Assembly: GCA_018907035.1 (NCBI GenBank)
Contig: JACCIC010000225.1
Location: 124,001-188,000 of the forward strand
Source of the DNA: Sycobia sp. Sy_11
Taxonomy: Eukaryota > Arthropoda > Insecta > Hymenoptera > Epichrysomallidae
Length of the DNA stretch: 64,000 nucleotides
Reading direction: 5' to 3'
In this document: piece after piece, positions 36,021 through 49,717 of the stretch
Layout of the letters: each line of letters opens with the position of its first letter
How positions within the stretch are numbered: the stretch's first letter is position 1
Notes under the pieces: generated by a model
What the model saw: the letters and a program-made list of their open reading frames with translations, nothing else
What the model was told of the DNA's origin: nothing
The model's database searches: none
Position numbers and translations under genes: made by a program

Positions 36021-37785
36021 AAGCCTCAAATGCCGCTAACATTACGGGTTGAGATGGAAGATTATAGGCGATGCTGGTCCGATGCGGGAGAATTTCCTAG
36101 AGTTGTGAAAACCTTTGATGTTAATAAATGAATAGAGTAAAAAACTGCACGCGGAAGCTCGCACCAGATTGAGCCATTTACATCCACTTTTCTTTACTGA
36201 ACATACTATGTAATCCGTTTCCTCCAGTTTGGCCCGCTCATGAATAAATAGAGCGATAGACAAAACAGATAAAGACATATCATTTTCAGGGTTCGACCAT
36301 CGTGCAGTGAACATGTTCATGCTACCCTTTCGCACCGTTCCAATAAGTCCAGCATCCTTCCTCTTGCCCAGTGAAAGAAGTAGCCTCATTTGAGTGATTT
36401 ACAGCGATTTTCTGCATCTTCGGTACACAATTACGAATTTAGCTATAAATGAAGAAGTGCAGTGAAACAAAATAAAACATCAATATTTTCATCTATTTTT
36501 CAGCGCATGATATTCAAAGTGTAGTAATCCCTGGGCAAGCTCATAATGAATGCAATACGAGATGATCGGCTGAAGCTCTGCCACAATGAGCTAGTGAACT
36601 AAAAGTGTAAAGTGAACTAGAGACCCCAAAGCCGAACTGCAACTCTTAAGTGTAGTCCGGATCTCCTTCACTAACTCTCGTCCTCCATCAACAGCTTCAA
36701 CAGCAGATCAGACGAAATTTCCCTCGCCAACATCTGAATATGAAAATGACGGTATTATCATCGTCACTAATAGGTAGAGAATCCAGAACTTTTCCTAACG
36801 CGCAATTTTTTAAATAAAAAAGCGCCTGGCTCTGATGGCATCCATAATAATATTTTGAAAATACTCTTCCAGAAATAACGATTTCTTCTATCTAGCATTA
36901 CCAATGTAATACTTCAACTTCAATATTTCCCGTGAGCTTGTAACATTATCAAAAGGATCTATGCTACTCTTGGATGTACAGCAACCCTTCGACAGAGTCG
37001 AATCTAGGTTTTGGGAGTCACTGATTACGAATCTTTACGAAAAGGTCAAAGCTAAAAAATGTCTTCTAGCGAAAAAAATGTTTCACACAAAAGATATGTA
37101 TTTTTTATCGCAAAATCCGAATATAACATAAAAAATATATGTTTCCACGAAAAAAGATAAACTTGACCTTTAGTAGCGGTGGTTAAAGTATGAGTTATAA
37201 TAGAATTTCGAGTTTGATGAGATTATAATACAAGCTCTAGTAGAAATTATAATAAAAAGTAAATTAAAATTGTTATTGAATATATGTCATCTTATTGTGG
37301 CATGAAGATAGAAGATCATTGTAATAGCTTCCATATTATCTAAAAGTCTAAGAGAGATGATTTTACTTCTGTAAAATACGATCTCTTACAAAATTAATCA
37401 AGTTCAAAGTACGTAAATACGTACGAATATTTTAACTTCAGATTCTTCAGTTAGATCGTACCATTTCATTTATAAAGTAATAGTGAATTTTCATAAGTTA
37501 GAATGAAATCGACTGCACAAGTCAAAGGTAAGCTGGCCTGCAATAATTGGAATATTCTAGTGCTGTACTTCCAATGATAGTTTTATGTCTCATGATTTGA
37601 TAAAAAATGAAGTAGATATTTGTATTAAATTTGAAAGATAGTGAAAATGTCTATATGAGCAGAACAATTATAACTATAATAATTATATTTTTAAATTATA
37701 TATAAGGATAGAGAAGGGACTGAAAATGAAAATACACATACAATCTATCGATAAAGAATTAAATTGGAAACGTGTATAAACTTAC
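35702..37785. mobile_element. Locus C intron 2 with deleted Jockey-like LINE copy
   Basis: 35702-36150 aligns with 4100-4510 of A, with a (CT)n tract at 35973-36013. The LINE seen in A is reduced here to pieces: a short GSDGIHNNILK-like RT fragment (about 36825-36870) and MLLLDVQQPFDRV (36960-37000). Then 37190-37785 rejoins the A-like tract leading to exon 2. The shared flanks show that the LINE predates the A/C duplication and that C has lost most of it. Confidence 0.6.
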
Positions 37786-38080
37786 TCATCATTGTGAGTT
37801 TGTGCGTATGTACGGGAAAGCACAATACGTCGTAGTTGTGTAAATTCATCCCCCTCTATGTGATTTGATATTCCTGCAGCTGCCATAACATGATCGTACG
37901 AAATCCTCCGAGTACCAATTTTGGAAGCAAAATCTGCTGTAACCACAATCCATCTGCTGTTATAGAGGGCGCCACCAGAGAACAAGAACTGTTCACTGTT
38001 CAATAAGCTGTACACGGCGACTACATTTGTAAATCTACTAATATCAGCATCTTGACCTCCAATAATTCGTTTTACGAAGC
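37786..38080 (-). pseudogene. Locus C exon 2 (intact)
   Basis: 295 bp, open, with splice sites identical to A. It encodes VKR|IIGGQDADIS, YSLLNSEQFLFSGG and RWIVVTADFASKIG, ending QTHNDE. It is almost the same as A outside the YNDEGY/LNSEQF loop. Confidence 0.75.
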
Positions 38081-40977
38081 CTGAGGTAATTGAGATTAAA
38101 AAAAATTAATTAAATACAAAATTCTTTAATATTGTAGTTTTTGATATATTTTTTATATTATAGTGCACTTCCAACCCCTTTTTTTGTATTTTAATATATT
38201 TCGAAAAAACTAAACTCTTATATAAATTTATTCTATATTTATACTTAAATAAAGTACAGAGTTGTAATTAGTTGATACAACTATGTGGACATACAGTTAA
38301 AGAGGCAATATATTTTCGATGTGTTGCGGAACATATCACACTCACGTAATAGGCTCCGAATTTAAAGCACCGCGTATATATTTATATATATTTGATACGA
38401 AAAAATATTTCAGTCGGTACTTATTCAAATCAAAGGACATCTTTTGAGTTAGTTATTTTTTTCATTAAACAATTTAAAAGTTGTTTGAAAATCAAATTGC
38501 TTTTGTTAATCAGATTCGAATAGAATTTTTACGCCTAAATACCAAGGTGAAGTTTGATCAGAATGAAAAAAGACATTCAGAAACTATATTTTAGGCATTT
38601 TTAAGATTACTAGTTGAATATTGTTGGAAAAGGCCTTGGATCAACCATACAACATCAAATTTCTAGGACTTTACGAATATTCAATCTTTTGTCTAACTTT
38701 AACAAACAATACGGACGAATTTATCGGCTTAAGCTTTCGTATTTGAACATAAAATTTTCCACTATTTTCGAATCTGGTACAAAAAATAGGGGTTGTCACT
38801 TAGCTCAGTAATATAACCATCAAAAGACCTTGAAAATAAATCAAGGTCAAATTAATTAACTGACAAGAAAACAACTTTTGCGGGAAAAATGTTTTCATAT
38901 CTTTTCTTAAAAATGAAAAAATCAGGTCTATAGATTAAAATGTAAGATGTGAGATAGATGTTCAGGACAAGCTCTGGCGAGTCCTTCTTGAATTGCATTG
39001 TATAAGGAAGAAAAACAGTTCACGTGCAAGTAGTTAATCGATACTATCTATAATCTGTTGAGTTGACTACACGTCACAACATTATAGAAAGAAAACTTCA
39101 TGTCCACTAAAAAGTGATTGTGCATTTCCATTATTTTAGTATAATTTGCACATTTTAGCTTGTCGTCCCTAAATGATATTCTTTATTATTATTGTGATGG
39201 AGGCTGCAGACAACACTATTCATTTTTACAGTACTCCGCTATGCGATCATATATTCGGCCCTGAAAGCAACAAGTGAGTCGACGAAGGTAATCATGTATT
39301 CTGAATCTGAGTCTTTTCGACTCCCTAGAAACTTACATGATTTATTTGTAAGTTGCAGTACTCCTTTTGCACTTTTGAATACTAAATTATTAATGCTTTA
39401 ATGCTAAATTATAGTTATCCGAAAAAAAGCATTCTCTATAACAAAAACATCATGTACTAATATATATAAAAATATTTTATGTGGAGAAACAACAGTGCTT
39501 CATCTACAAGATAATGTCTGGATGAATCGAAAAATATGACCAATTCAATACAGGTATGAATAATATTTATGACATGACGATACATAATCCCCATTGTATA
39601 TTGCTAAAATAATAAGATAAAATCCTTATCATCATCATTACCATCATGATCATCATCAACACCAACAAAAACAACAACAAAGATGAAAAAATAAAAAGTT
39701 ACTTTACCGGACTTCTAGAGGGAGTATGTAAGAAATATATTAGATTTAAAATCACTATTCGGCAAAAATGATGAAAGGAGCAAGGAAATAGAAATAAAAT
39801 CAAACACAGGATTTTTTGTAAAAGATGTATATGTAACAGAAGGATATTGAACATTAAAAATGTATACTCATATTATTGTATGCTTTTATTTGACTAAGAA
39901 TTCTAACACTGTGAACAGAACAATTTCATTGCCAAAGTAAAATAAACAAATTACTTTAAAATTATATTATACAAAAATAGAAAATAAGGAAAATATAGTG
40001 CATTGAGTTCTAAATTATTGAAAGATCTTCTCTATAATGTATCATATTTATATAAAGGAAAGTTTTTCTTAATTAGACTTCACATTCAATTACAATAAAT
40101 ATGAGATTCTTAAAAAAAAGTTTTTATCCTAAGATAGTAATGAAATGACATTTTAGAATTATATTCCATTATTTCTAATTTAAACAAAATAAAGTATTGA
40201 AATTCATTTGTGCATAGTCTAGTATACATAAATGGTGTTGTAGGAAATTTAATTTTCTTTGATAAAATAAAACATTTATGCTGCTAAAATAAATTAAATT
40301 ATACAATGTATATACAAAAAAATTCTTATATATTAAACCTACAATTAATTAATTTTATAGTACGTCGTACCATAAATTCGCACTTACGGCCGCTGCTGTA
40401 ATTGATACGTAATCTATTATTAGTCATTATGGATCGCTAATTTCAGATCACAAATGTCATGCCATATATAAGCTATACATCTAAGCAAAAACTCACTAGC
40501 AAATAAAGCATTACCGAATTAATGAACAAACATTTTAAAAATCACAAAACTATAAAATTATGGAGAAAATATTTTTAATATGACAGAAATATATTTCATC
40601 CTACTAATTTTATTAAATATTTTATTTACTTCAATTATAATTTTGAAAATTATGTTATTTATATTTATTCTAATATTATAAATTGAGTTTTAAAAATCTT
40701 TAGAATTTGCAATATGAAAGACACTTTACATGATGATAAATTATTAACAATAAAGATTTCTGTCGTTTATATCATTATGATGTAACTTTCATTTCAATCA
40801 TTTTTAGATTAATTATAATAACTTTAAATGTAAAAATAATTATTAATTGAATACAAACATCTTTAATGAAATCTAATAAACTATTCAATATCATTTACTC
40901 TTCTTTGTTAAGATTATCTACTTCTTTAAACGTATCTTTATAATAAACATGGCTATTAAAAAATGGATTTCAATACT
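38081..40977 (-). other. Locus C intron 1, no gene seen
   Basis: 38081-38240 and 38600-39480 align with intron 1 of A. The inverted TCAAGGTC pair is kept at about 38828-38852. A run of CATCATCATTACC/CAACAA lies at 39628-39680. The remainder is AT-rich without signals. Confidence 0.5.
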
Positions 40978-42124
40978 TTGGTTACGGGCTCACAAGAATT
41001 TTTATTTTAAAAAGTAATATTTTTAGTGAGTAATTTTATATCTATTTTAATGTTTAATGTAAACCTTAGATATATTATAAATAGATTAATTGATCATTTT
41101 ATATCTATTTTTACATGTTTTAATTTGTAATTTTATATATGTTAAGAAAAGTTTAGTGTTTAATTTAAAATTGCTATGAATTCAATATATGTATGTATAC
41201 ACTGTAGTTTGTAACATTTCTCGTATTTTAAGTTAAGTATTTATGTAGAGTTAAATTTAATATAGTTTAAAGTATAATTGAAATCAGGAACTAATACGAT
41301 AAAAATAAAATCTTTAGATAACGTTTCTCGCGTAATAAAATATATAGGCTCGATATAGTATATATTTTAAATAAATAAAATACGTTATTAAATGATCTTA
41401 TCGAGTCCCATATAGAAAAGGGAAATGTAACGCGATCTTTCGGACTCTTAAGCTTCGGACAAAGCGGCTTCGCGTGCGTCATCAATTCAGCGAATTATGA
41501 TGTTAAACTAATGTACGCACAGCAGAGATTCGAAATTTATAGATATTCGTTTTAAAATAGTATGTCATAAAAAATGACTCCGTGATTTTTCATTATGTAT
41601 AAGAAATAAGAATTATAGTTACTATATGATAGTTTATAGAAACGATCGCGAGCGAACCCTCGTTATAAGCCAAACTATAATGTACACATAAGGTACATGC
41701 TTGATCCGTACCTTCCCAATATTTTCGTTGAAAGCTAATTTATGGACTTATATTAAGATAGGTCGTATTCTAGCTTTGAGAAAATGTTGGGAAGTTCGAA
41801 ATCATGTGACGTGTTCGACTTGCCACCTCGGGCTCTCCGACCGTCAGGCAACGCGAGAATTTGTGCTGTATTCGGCGAGTGAGGCTTATCGTTCGAAATT
41901 TGACCTCATTTAGAGGGGAGTTATAAAAGAGTTGACGCCATTTAGAGTTAATAAAAGCGCTATATGCGCGTTCGGGCATGAATTCTTTTCTGATCCCTGC
42001 TCAGCAAAGGTTATGGTCTTCATTATATTTTGATTTATTAAATTCGATTTTTAATTTAAATATTTTTTGTGTTGTCATTTTCTTATTGTCATAATCAAAC
42101 ACCCCAGCGTATTATTCACTTACA
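40978..42124 (+). mobile_element. Solo LTR, copy 2 (TGTTACG family)
   Basis: The start is TGGTTACGGG and the end CACCCCAGCGTATTATTCACTTACA, giving about 1147 bp. Shared blocks with copy 1 and copy 3 include TGCTTGATCCGTACC, CACCTCGGGCTCTCCGACCG and CGAAATTTGACC. A TATA-like GAGTTATAAAAGAG sits at 41918-41931. Open frames of 64-70 residues here are incidental. Confidence 0.6.
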
Positions 42125-43661
42125 ACTTTCCTATTCGATTAGAAATATGGAATATAATTCTGAAAGATTATTTTATTATTATCTTTTGGTATAACTTGTT
42201 TTTAAGAATAACATATGTACGTGTTATTGCCTGTGAAATTTAATTACGAAAAATTTTTCATTTAGATAGCTATAATACATTATAGATAAGCGGTTGTAAA
42301 TGATTAGGAACTGAATATACCATAATTCCTTATTTTATACTTTTGTATAAACTAATTTTAGAGTAATACAGAATTTAATTTATAGTACTGATTAATTTCC
42401 AACGTTTTGTTTCGAAAGTCGAGTCTATATTTTTAATTTATAGTTAATTTATGATATTCAACACTTTTCAGATAAAGAGAAATTATCTTCTAGAATTCCC
42501 TTCGTTTGACCTCCTTCTTCCTCGCTCGCGGACGATGACCCATTTCTCTGAGACCTGATTGGTTCACAGACATTGGTCTGTACCGCAAAAACTATTAAAC
42601 ATTTACCTAACTGAAAATTAATATTTATACATAACTTTTCCTTCCCGATAGAATGCCGCTAAAATGAGCAGTTATATCTGGTACACCGTGTATATTTCAA
42701 ATTCCAGAATAATCGATTCAGTACTTTGATGATAGGATATGCTGATATAATAATATGATATGATGATATGGTTATTGAATATTAGCTCCTTTATTAATAT
42801 TGTCACTGTATAAATATTATATAACTAGCTGTTCTAATTCATTTTTAAAAATAATCTTTCCGATAACTTCAGTTTTCACTATATTATTTTTAGAAATGGT
42901 ATAATAATGATTTTAAAACATTTTTAATTAGTGAAAGAATTTTATATATTACTTTTGAGACATAAATATATTTCTGTTTGTACAAAAAATTAACAAATCT
43001 GAAATATGTTTACAAAGACCACTTATCTAATATAAAATAATTAGTCTGTTGTTGTAGCTAAATATTACTGTAAGTAAATTTTGTTTAATTAGTATATATG
43101 TTTTGAACAAATACTTTTAATAATACTCTCATATTTTCACTCAACCTCTTTAAAATAAAGCATTATATCCCCCCTTACATAGACATCAAATTTAAACTTA
43201 ATAATTCTACTTTTTCCGAAGTAGAATTGATAAAGATTTGAAGGTTAAAAAAATCGAAAATCTTTTTAATCAACTAAAATAATGTCATTATAATAATTAT
43301 GCTAATAGTCAGACTGTCCTCGTTTGTAGGTATCGACGCAGAATTTAAAATATAAAACCTAATAATTTGAGATAAGTAAATTCTACTTAGTCATTGCTTG
43401 AAATTAGTAGATATTGTAAATAACCAGCAATTTAATTAAATTATTAATTTAAAAGCAATTTACAATTTAAAGGAATTATTAATTTAAAAAATTCATTTTA
43501 TATACTATTAAATAATACAGTCTTTCTTTCTGAGAGACTTGAGTATAATATTAGATTTTCTATAGTTTCTGTTCAATAATTTTATTATCGTTCCGTAATA
43601 GTCATCAGAATACTAAAATTAAAATTTAAATCAATTTTTACTAGAGTATATTTAAACTTAC
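42125..43661 (-). other. Locus C intron 1 near exon 1
   Basis: 42125-42700 shows no gene. 42720-43661 is the conserved intron-1 block shared with A and B, starting with ATGATAT-type repeats and ending at the exon-1 donor. Confidence 0.55.
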
Positions 43662-43713
43662 GAGCGTTCCCAATAGCCAAAATACTTAAAAATATAACGA
43701 GTTTTAACTTCAT
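43662..43713 (-). pseudogene. Locus C exon 1 (signal peptide)
   Basis: It encodes MKLKLVIFLSILAIGNA with donor GTAAGT in phase 1. A TATA-like GTATAAAT lies upstream at 43749-43756 and a TTATCA at 43788-43793, matching the promoter layout of A and D. Confidence 0.75.
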
Positions 43714-45131
43714 TTTGATAATGGTTACGAAATTAAATTTGGAACTTAATTTATACATTTATGAAACTGATTACAAATGTACTAGTTTTGATAAAACAAT
43801 AACATGTGACTCCTGCTTGTATCAATTTATAAGAAGTGCAAGTCTAATATTTTATGTAGAATTTATGAATAATCTAGTAAACTTATTCTTTTATGATATA
43901 AACGATAGACAGATAAACATTTTGTTAATATTAAATTTACAATCTATTTATTTGAAAATTATTTTAAATGAGTTATGAATAAATTATCACTAAGACAATG
44001 GATAATCCATTCAAATATTGTAAGTTATTATGCTAAATAAACAAAAACAATTTTTTGTCTTCTGAGCTTAAAAAAATTATTAGTTGTTGAACTAAAACAC
44101 GCTATTCCATGAATAATAAAAAAATTATTTGATAACGTTATCTGTCCGGAAAAATTCACGGTTGCCTAATTTAATATGGAATTGTGAAAACAGCTATAAA
44201 ATTTTCAATCAAACTAGACTATTAAGTTTCAAACTATGCTGCTGTTTTGGTATACAATGCAATTGAAATGCACAATAAAAGTATTTCTTAAAAAAAAATG
44301 CTTCAGTTCGACAACTTGATTTTAAGTTTAAGAAAAAAAAATGCCATTGTAAAATTATTATATCTACGAATAATTTGTAAATAATTGCACCACCAATTCC
44401 AACTTGAGATATGTCTTTAGGTTCTTCAATATGAATACCTTAGATTTTATTGTCCCATCCCTTTCTCTATTTATGGAATTCGAAATAATCATTATCAGAA
44501 TTCAGAATAATTATCTGATTAACATTTTTGCCAAAATTGTTCACGAGTTGCTCTTGTGATATCACTGATCATTCACCTAAAGTCTGAAATTGACCTGATT
44601 CTTTTTTAAATTCGATGTAGCAGAACAGATTCTTCTACGTATTCCTTTACTTGAGGACATATATGATACTATGCACTTTTATATATAATATTACGTTTTA
44701 GAATCATCATTAAATCTATAGATAAATGCGAGGATCTGCTTCTCTAGCGCTGGTGATATGATAAAGTTGCATTAGAATACACAAATGGTTACAAACTTTA
44801 TTTTACTTTATTTCCATTAGCAAAGTATTTCCAAATATTGTGAAAATCTCGTGTGCCTATTCCACATTTTATATGTCAGATACGCTTAGCCTTACCTTAC
44901 TGTACCTAGTTCAAATATTTCAGAAAAATATTCCACAGTATATTCATATAGATAAACTTAAAAATTATATTTGAATAGCTTACAGAAGCCCCAACAAGAG
45001 AGATGCTTAGACTGCTATTATATTTTCTTGATGTTTCAGAAATCATCTCAAATCCCCATAGACATTTGCTTCTTGTATTAAACGTAAATCAATTAAATGA
45101 GGATAAAATTCTATTAAAAAGATTTGCAATA
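43714..45131. other. Intergenic upstream of locus C
   Basis: 43740-43930 aligns with 17540-17730 upstream of locus A. An 87-residue open frame (43715-43978, plus strand) covers the promoter and is incidental. The rest is AT-rich with no gene. Confidence 0.5.
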
Positions 45132-46435
45132 CAAGGTATGGCTATTAAATAACGGGACTAATGCTGCAGTGGAACGAGTGTACATGCGCCAAACGACATT
45201 GACCAACAGCTGTTTAGTTTGAGACTTCCTCTTCAGAATGCAGTTAGTCTCATTTCTGTAAACAACATCGTTGTGTCATAACCTTCATTTACGTTAGTAT
45301 TGTTATTATGTTTTGCCGAAAAAATGGTTAGCCTAATAATAGAGCAACGAAGTCTTATTAAATTTCACTTTAAACTTGGAAAAACCGCTACCCAAACCTA
45401 TAATTTACTAAAAGAAGCGTATGGCAGTGAATGTTTATCGCGGACTCGTGTTTTTGAATGGTTTAAACGTTTTCAAGATGGTCGACAAGACGTTGAAGAT
45501 GATTCGCGCCCAGGTCGTCTTTCAACATCAAAAATGAATGATAATGTCGAAAAAGTTGCTAATTTGATTCGGTCTGACTGTCGATTAAGTATTCGTACAG
45601 CTGCTGAATCTGTAGGCATTGATAAAGAATGTCTACCGCAAATTTTATATGACAATTTGAACATGCGAAAAGTGTGTGAAAAAATGGTACCAAAAATTCT
45701 CACGATAGAACAAGAGGCAGCTCGCAAAATTGTTTGTACTGACACTTTGAATGCGTTTGATAATGACCCAAATTTATTGGAAAGAGTAATAACATGTGAT
45801 GAATCGTGGTTTTTTACTTACGCCAATCCATACATTGGAAGACCCCAACTTTGCCGAGAGCCAAAAAAGCAAGAATGAGCAAGTCAAAATTTAAAGCAAT
45901 GATGATTCTTTTTTTCGATATTCATGGGATTATTTACCTTCACTGGGTTCCTGAAGGTCAAACAATTAATCAACATTACTATCTTGAGGTACATAATAAA
46001 GTACGTGAAAGAGTAAGAAAAAAACGACCCGAAATGTAGAAGGACAAATTATGGATTTTGCACCAAGACAATGCGCCAGCTCATTCCGCATATCTGTTAA
46101 GCGGTTCCTGATCAAGTATAGCATCCCAGTATTAGAACATCTACATTACTCGCCAGACCTAGCACCAGGTGGCTTTTATCTTTTCCCTAAGATGAAATCT
46201 GCATTGAAAAGTACGAGATTTGAATCCATAGAAGCTGTTCAAAAAAAAACGGCAAGTCCTGAAAGAGTTGACAGAAGATGACTTTCAGCATTATTTACAA
46301 CAACGGAAAATTCGCATGGAGCGTTACAGGGATAGAGAAGGGGTGTATATTGAAGGTGATAATAAGTAAGTTTTGTATAAAATGAAAATAAAATTTTTTA
46401 CAATATCAGTCCCGTTAATTAATAGCAATACCTCG
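45132..46435 (+). mobile_element. Full-length but decayed mariner element
   Basis: Terminal inverted repeats of about 30 bp (5' AAGGTATGGCTATTAAATAA, 3' complement GAGGTATTGCTATTAATTAA), both ending in ACGGGACT, lie inside a TA duplication (45130-45131, 46436-46437). Total length is 1304 bp. The transposase starts at 45300 or at the internal Met at 45324 and reads through the paired HTH region (EQRSLIKFHFKLGK, RVFEWFKRFQDGR). It then reaches TCDESWFFTY, with the first catalytic Asp, and loses frame near 45830. It recovers as KARMSKSKFKAMMI and EGQTINQHYYLEV, has TAG for a Trp after KKRPEM, retains HQDNAPAH and YSPDLAP across another shift, and ends YIEGD. Inactive. Confidence 0.85.
45300..46372 (+). 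pseudogene. Decayed mariner transposase
   Basis: The three frames 45300-45878, 45806-46039 and 46051-46281 together cover a DD34D-type transposase of about 340 residues. At least two frameshifts and one internal stop separate them. Motifs ITCDES, HQDNAPAH and YSPDLAP mark the three catalytic acidic residues. Confidence 0.8.
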
Positions 46436-46594
46436 TACAATCAGTAAAAATCTATACCAACTCGGTCTAGAGCTTGCGCCGCACAAAACAGCTTTTGTTC
46501 ATTTCTACAAAAGAATAATGCTTCCTAAAATTATCGAACTAAAAATCGATATAAAAACATCGAGACAGCAAGTACAGCTCGATTCCTTGATATT

Positions 46595-46740
46595 CTTATT
46601 AAAGAATACAACAAATAATTATTTTTTATTTTATTTAACGCCACTTTATTTTTTCTCCCCAATACTGGTGCTAATCAGCCACGAAGGTTCTCGATGTATT
46701 TGTAAGCAAAGTGTATGTAAATGTTTAAAATGCTACTTGT
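46595..46740 (-). repeat. Decayed SINE tail, same family as 11550-11762
   Basis: TTATTTAACGCCACTTTATT and GGTGCTAATCAGCCACGAAGG match the tail and body of the SINE at 11550-11665. The tRNA-like head is not recognisable beyond 46740. Confidence 0.55.
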
Positions 46741-46839
46741 GTGAATCGACGAGACATCAAGTATTTATGTAAGTGCTATTGAATTAAAGTTACATGCATT
46801 AGAAAATCAATAATAAAATATATTTAAAATTACTCCAAA

Positions 46840-47865
46840 ATTATCAAAAAAGTTACGGAACGATATTGGTTGAATTTTTAGCGAAATGTTCACGTAAAAT
46901 TAATGCATTGTGAGCAGGTGTATTATCGCGATACAAAAACCAAGAGTTGTCTTTTCATAAATCTGGCCTTTTGAGACGAATCCGTTCATGCATATGACGC
47001 ATAACGATCAAATAATATTCTTTGTTAAACATGTGGCCGGTTGGAAGGAATTTATAATGCACCATACCACGATAATCGAAGAAAATAGTGAGCATAACCT
47101 TGATTTTTGAGAGACTTGCGTGATTTTTCGATGTCCTTTGGCACGATATTCGCTCGATTGATCGGTTTTTTTGGATTGTAAGCGTAGACCCAAGTCTCAT
47201 CTCAAATTATTATGTGTTCCATCTTGTTCTGATAGTCCGAAAGTATCATTTTACAAACCTCCATGCTACGCTGTTTTTCGAAAAAATTGCGTGTTTTGGA
47301 ACCAATCGAGATTTCACTCTTTTGAGGCATAAAATGTCTTTCAAAATGGTGTTGACTGACCCATTTGAAATTCTAACAATATCAGCAAGCACTCTAGTAG
47401 TCGATCGACGATTTTGCAGAAGCAATTCTTTAACTTTGTCGACGCGTAGCCTATCAGTAAATGTTCTTAGTCGTCTTTGATGTGGTTCGTCTTCAACATG
47501 TTCTCGACCTTTTTATTACAATTTGTGCCAACCAAAAACACTTGCTCTTGACACTGACTTCTCACCAAAGACCTTCTGCAATATTCTGAACGTTTCGGTG
47601 CCCGATATTTCATTTCGTGGACAAAAGTTAATGCTACATCTTTGTTGAATAATTTCAGACATTATAAAAACCGAAGATACAACTTTTCTTTGTTCACAAT
47701 ACACAAGCGTAACTATATGACTAATGAAGATAATTGCGTGAAATTTGGCACAAATAACTCTGACAGTACTACCAAATGAAAAATAAAAACATTTGTCCGA
47801 ATCGATAAACCCTGAAAGTTTGAATTGAAAAGTCTTACTCATATTTGTACACAGTAGTAAAATAT
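46840..47865 (-). mobile_element. Mariner element, 3'-truncated and decayed, minus strand
   Basis: On the minus strand the transposase starts MSEIIQQRCSINFCPRNEIS and continues through FRILQKVFGEKSVSRASVFGWHKL. After frame changes it shows a KNRSIERISCQR-like stretch, IKVMLTIFFDYRGMVHYKFL and an RLKRPDL motif. The reading stops near 46850 before a clear YSPDLAP. The outer 190 bases at the right end match the fragment at 17733-17920. Inactive. Confidence 0.75.
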
Positions 47866-48869
47866 TATAATAAAAGTTAATAATATTATAATAAAAGTAT
47901 AAGACGAAGTTTCTCAGTTATTGTTTTATTATTATAAAGAAATTTTTTTATAGTTTACTAACTAGAATCTACTATCGCACTGATATTAGTTAAAATATTG
48001 AGATATAACTATTTGTGTTCAGCCAGCAATTTAGCGGCATGTTCAAATTCATTCGTTTTCTGCATAAGAATTACACATTCAAGACCAGCCGAAATAGTCT
48101 AAACTTAACCTATTCAAAGATCATCGAAGGCTCTTTACTTTTTTTATCGTTTCTTTTCATCAGGTGAATGTACTAACTAAAAAGCAAATTATTACCAAAA
48201 AATTGTATTCAATACATACAGTTTTTTTAGAATATGTATTATCAAAATATTATCAAATGACGATCAAATGAGATCAATCCATTATCCCTTACCAGCTTCA
48301 CAAAAAGGAATCATTTCACAGTCTATACAAAAATATACCCCCTCCCCCACATCAGTGTTTCAGTGTTTCAGCACCACCAAGTACCCAACCTTTGATCAGA
48401 CAATGATTACCACCTATTACAAGGTTTGCATTTACAATATTATAATATACATAATTAATGTGTAAATTACAAATGTTTTCGTAGTATTTCGTATTTGTTT
48501 ACCTTCTCGACAAGAACAACGATCGTAAAATCAAAACTGTAATAATATTACAATCAAAATAGATATTATTGAAAAGATAAAAATTTCTCTCACCTTAAAT
48601 TCAACTCTTTATGAATATTAATAATCAAAATAACCACTTTGTTGCTTTTGAAAAAAAATTTTTTTTCAGAAGGTACTCTAAGGAACTGCATATTTCTAAT
48701 ATAATGATAACATCGTTATACATAATGAGTGATTATATTTATATTATATGGAAACACTAAATGAATCATTAAAACATCAGCATTGAAATGATTGAGATGG
48801 ATTATTATTCCATTTAATTATTTATACCTCAATGTGATTAGTAATAGTAGATATATTTCAATAAGATCA
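47866..48869. other. Intergenic downstream of locus D
   Basis: AT-rich. There is a short CCCCTCCCCC patch and a tandem CAGTGTTT near 48353-48367. No gene is seen. Confidence 0.5.
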
Positions 48870-49034
48870 TCATAGGTCAGAAAAAGCAAATACTTCAGAT
48901 TCAATCCATGGTATAAAATTCAAAATGCTAGTGTGCACTGCTAGGTCCATTTCTGCAACACCTTCGGAAATAATTCCGACCACATTTAATTCACCCTCTG
49001 GATTTACTTGCATGACAGGACCACCAAAGTCGCC
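48870..49034 (-). CDS. Locus D exon 4 (GDFGGPV)
   Basis: 165 bp with acceptor ATCCAG and TGA stop. Phe replaces the nucleophile. It then reads VMQVNPEGELNVVGIISEG, VHTSILNFIPWIESEVF. The exon length is identical to the other copies. Confidence 0.8.
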   Translation of the reverse strand, partial: GDFGGPVMQVNPEGELNVVGIISEGVAEMDLAVHTSILNFIPWIESEVFAFSDL

Positions 49035-49672
49035 CTGGATAAAAAAATAAAATATTTCTAATTGATGCGGGAACAATCTATAAATTTTTTAAGAATTACA
49101 TTTTCCATAAATGAATTATTGTGATCCTAAGAACTGTATAAAAATTGTATTTCTCACTTTTAAAATCGGTAAAATTCAATTTTATATTTGATCTCAAGTT
49201 CTCTCAATCTAAGAGTTTTAAATTGGATTTAGAAATATTTGATACTTATAAAACTCTTGTTTAGAGTATAATAAATATTCTCAACAATATCTGAAATACG
49301 ATAGGTATGATAAAATACTTACAAAAGAAGGACCCCGTACATTTCCTCTATATGAACCAGTACAGAAATTATACCTATTAACATAAGTACTTGACAAGCT
49401 TGCATTTCTGCCCATTAATGTTATGACATTTAGACACTCCGAATACAACATCACACGATCCTCTATTACTTGCAAAACAGTTCCTATATCACGATCACGT
49501 AATTGATCATACGTTGTAGCTCCAAAACCAACTATTACAACAGAACGTGCCGGGTCCATTTCAATTGGTGAAAACGGAATTGGCGAAATGTTTTCATTAT
49601 ATATAAATGCACTATCTACTTTAAGTAACCCCAAATTAATAGATCTTCCAAGCCTGTAAAATCGATAAAGAG

Positions 49673-49717
<45 letters not shown>

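Larger units (their letters stand above)
29945..43713 (-). pseudogene. Locus C: serine-protease homologue with one frameshift
   Basis: All four exons are present: 43662-43713, 37786-38080, 30393-30722 and 29945-30109. Splice sites are intact. Exon 3 is 330 bp rather than 331; compared with B, the stretch after NIRPF lacks one base near 30640-30650. Translation then shifts and meets TAA about 25 codons later, before the cysteine pair. Apart from this the protein would resemble A: RFVKR|IIGGQDAD, TADFAS without His, NIGLLKV with Asn for Asp102, and GDKGGPV with Lys at Ser195. A single-base loss in an A-rich run could be a recent pseudogenising event or a sequencing error. I call it a pseudogene on the sequence as given. 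Confidence 0.7.
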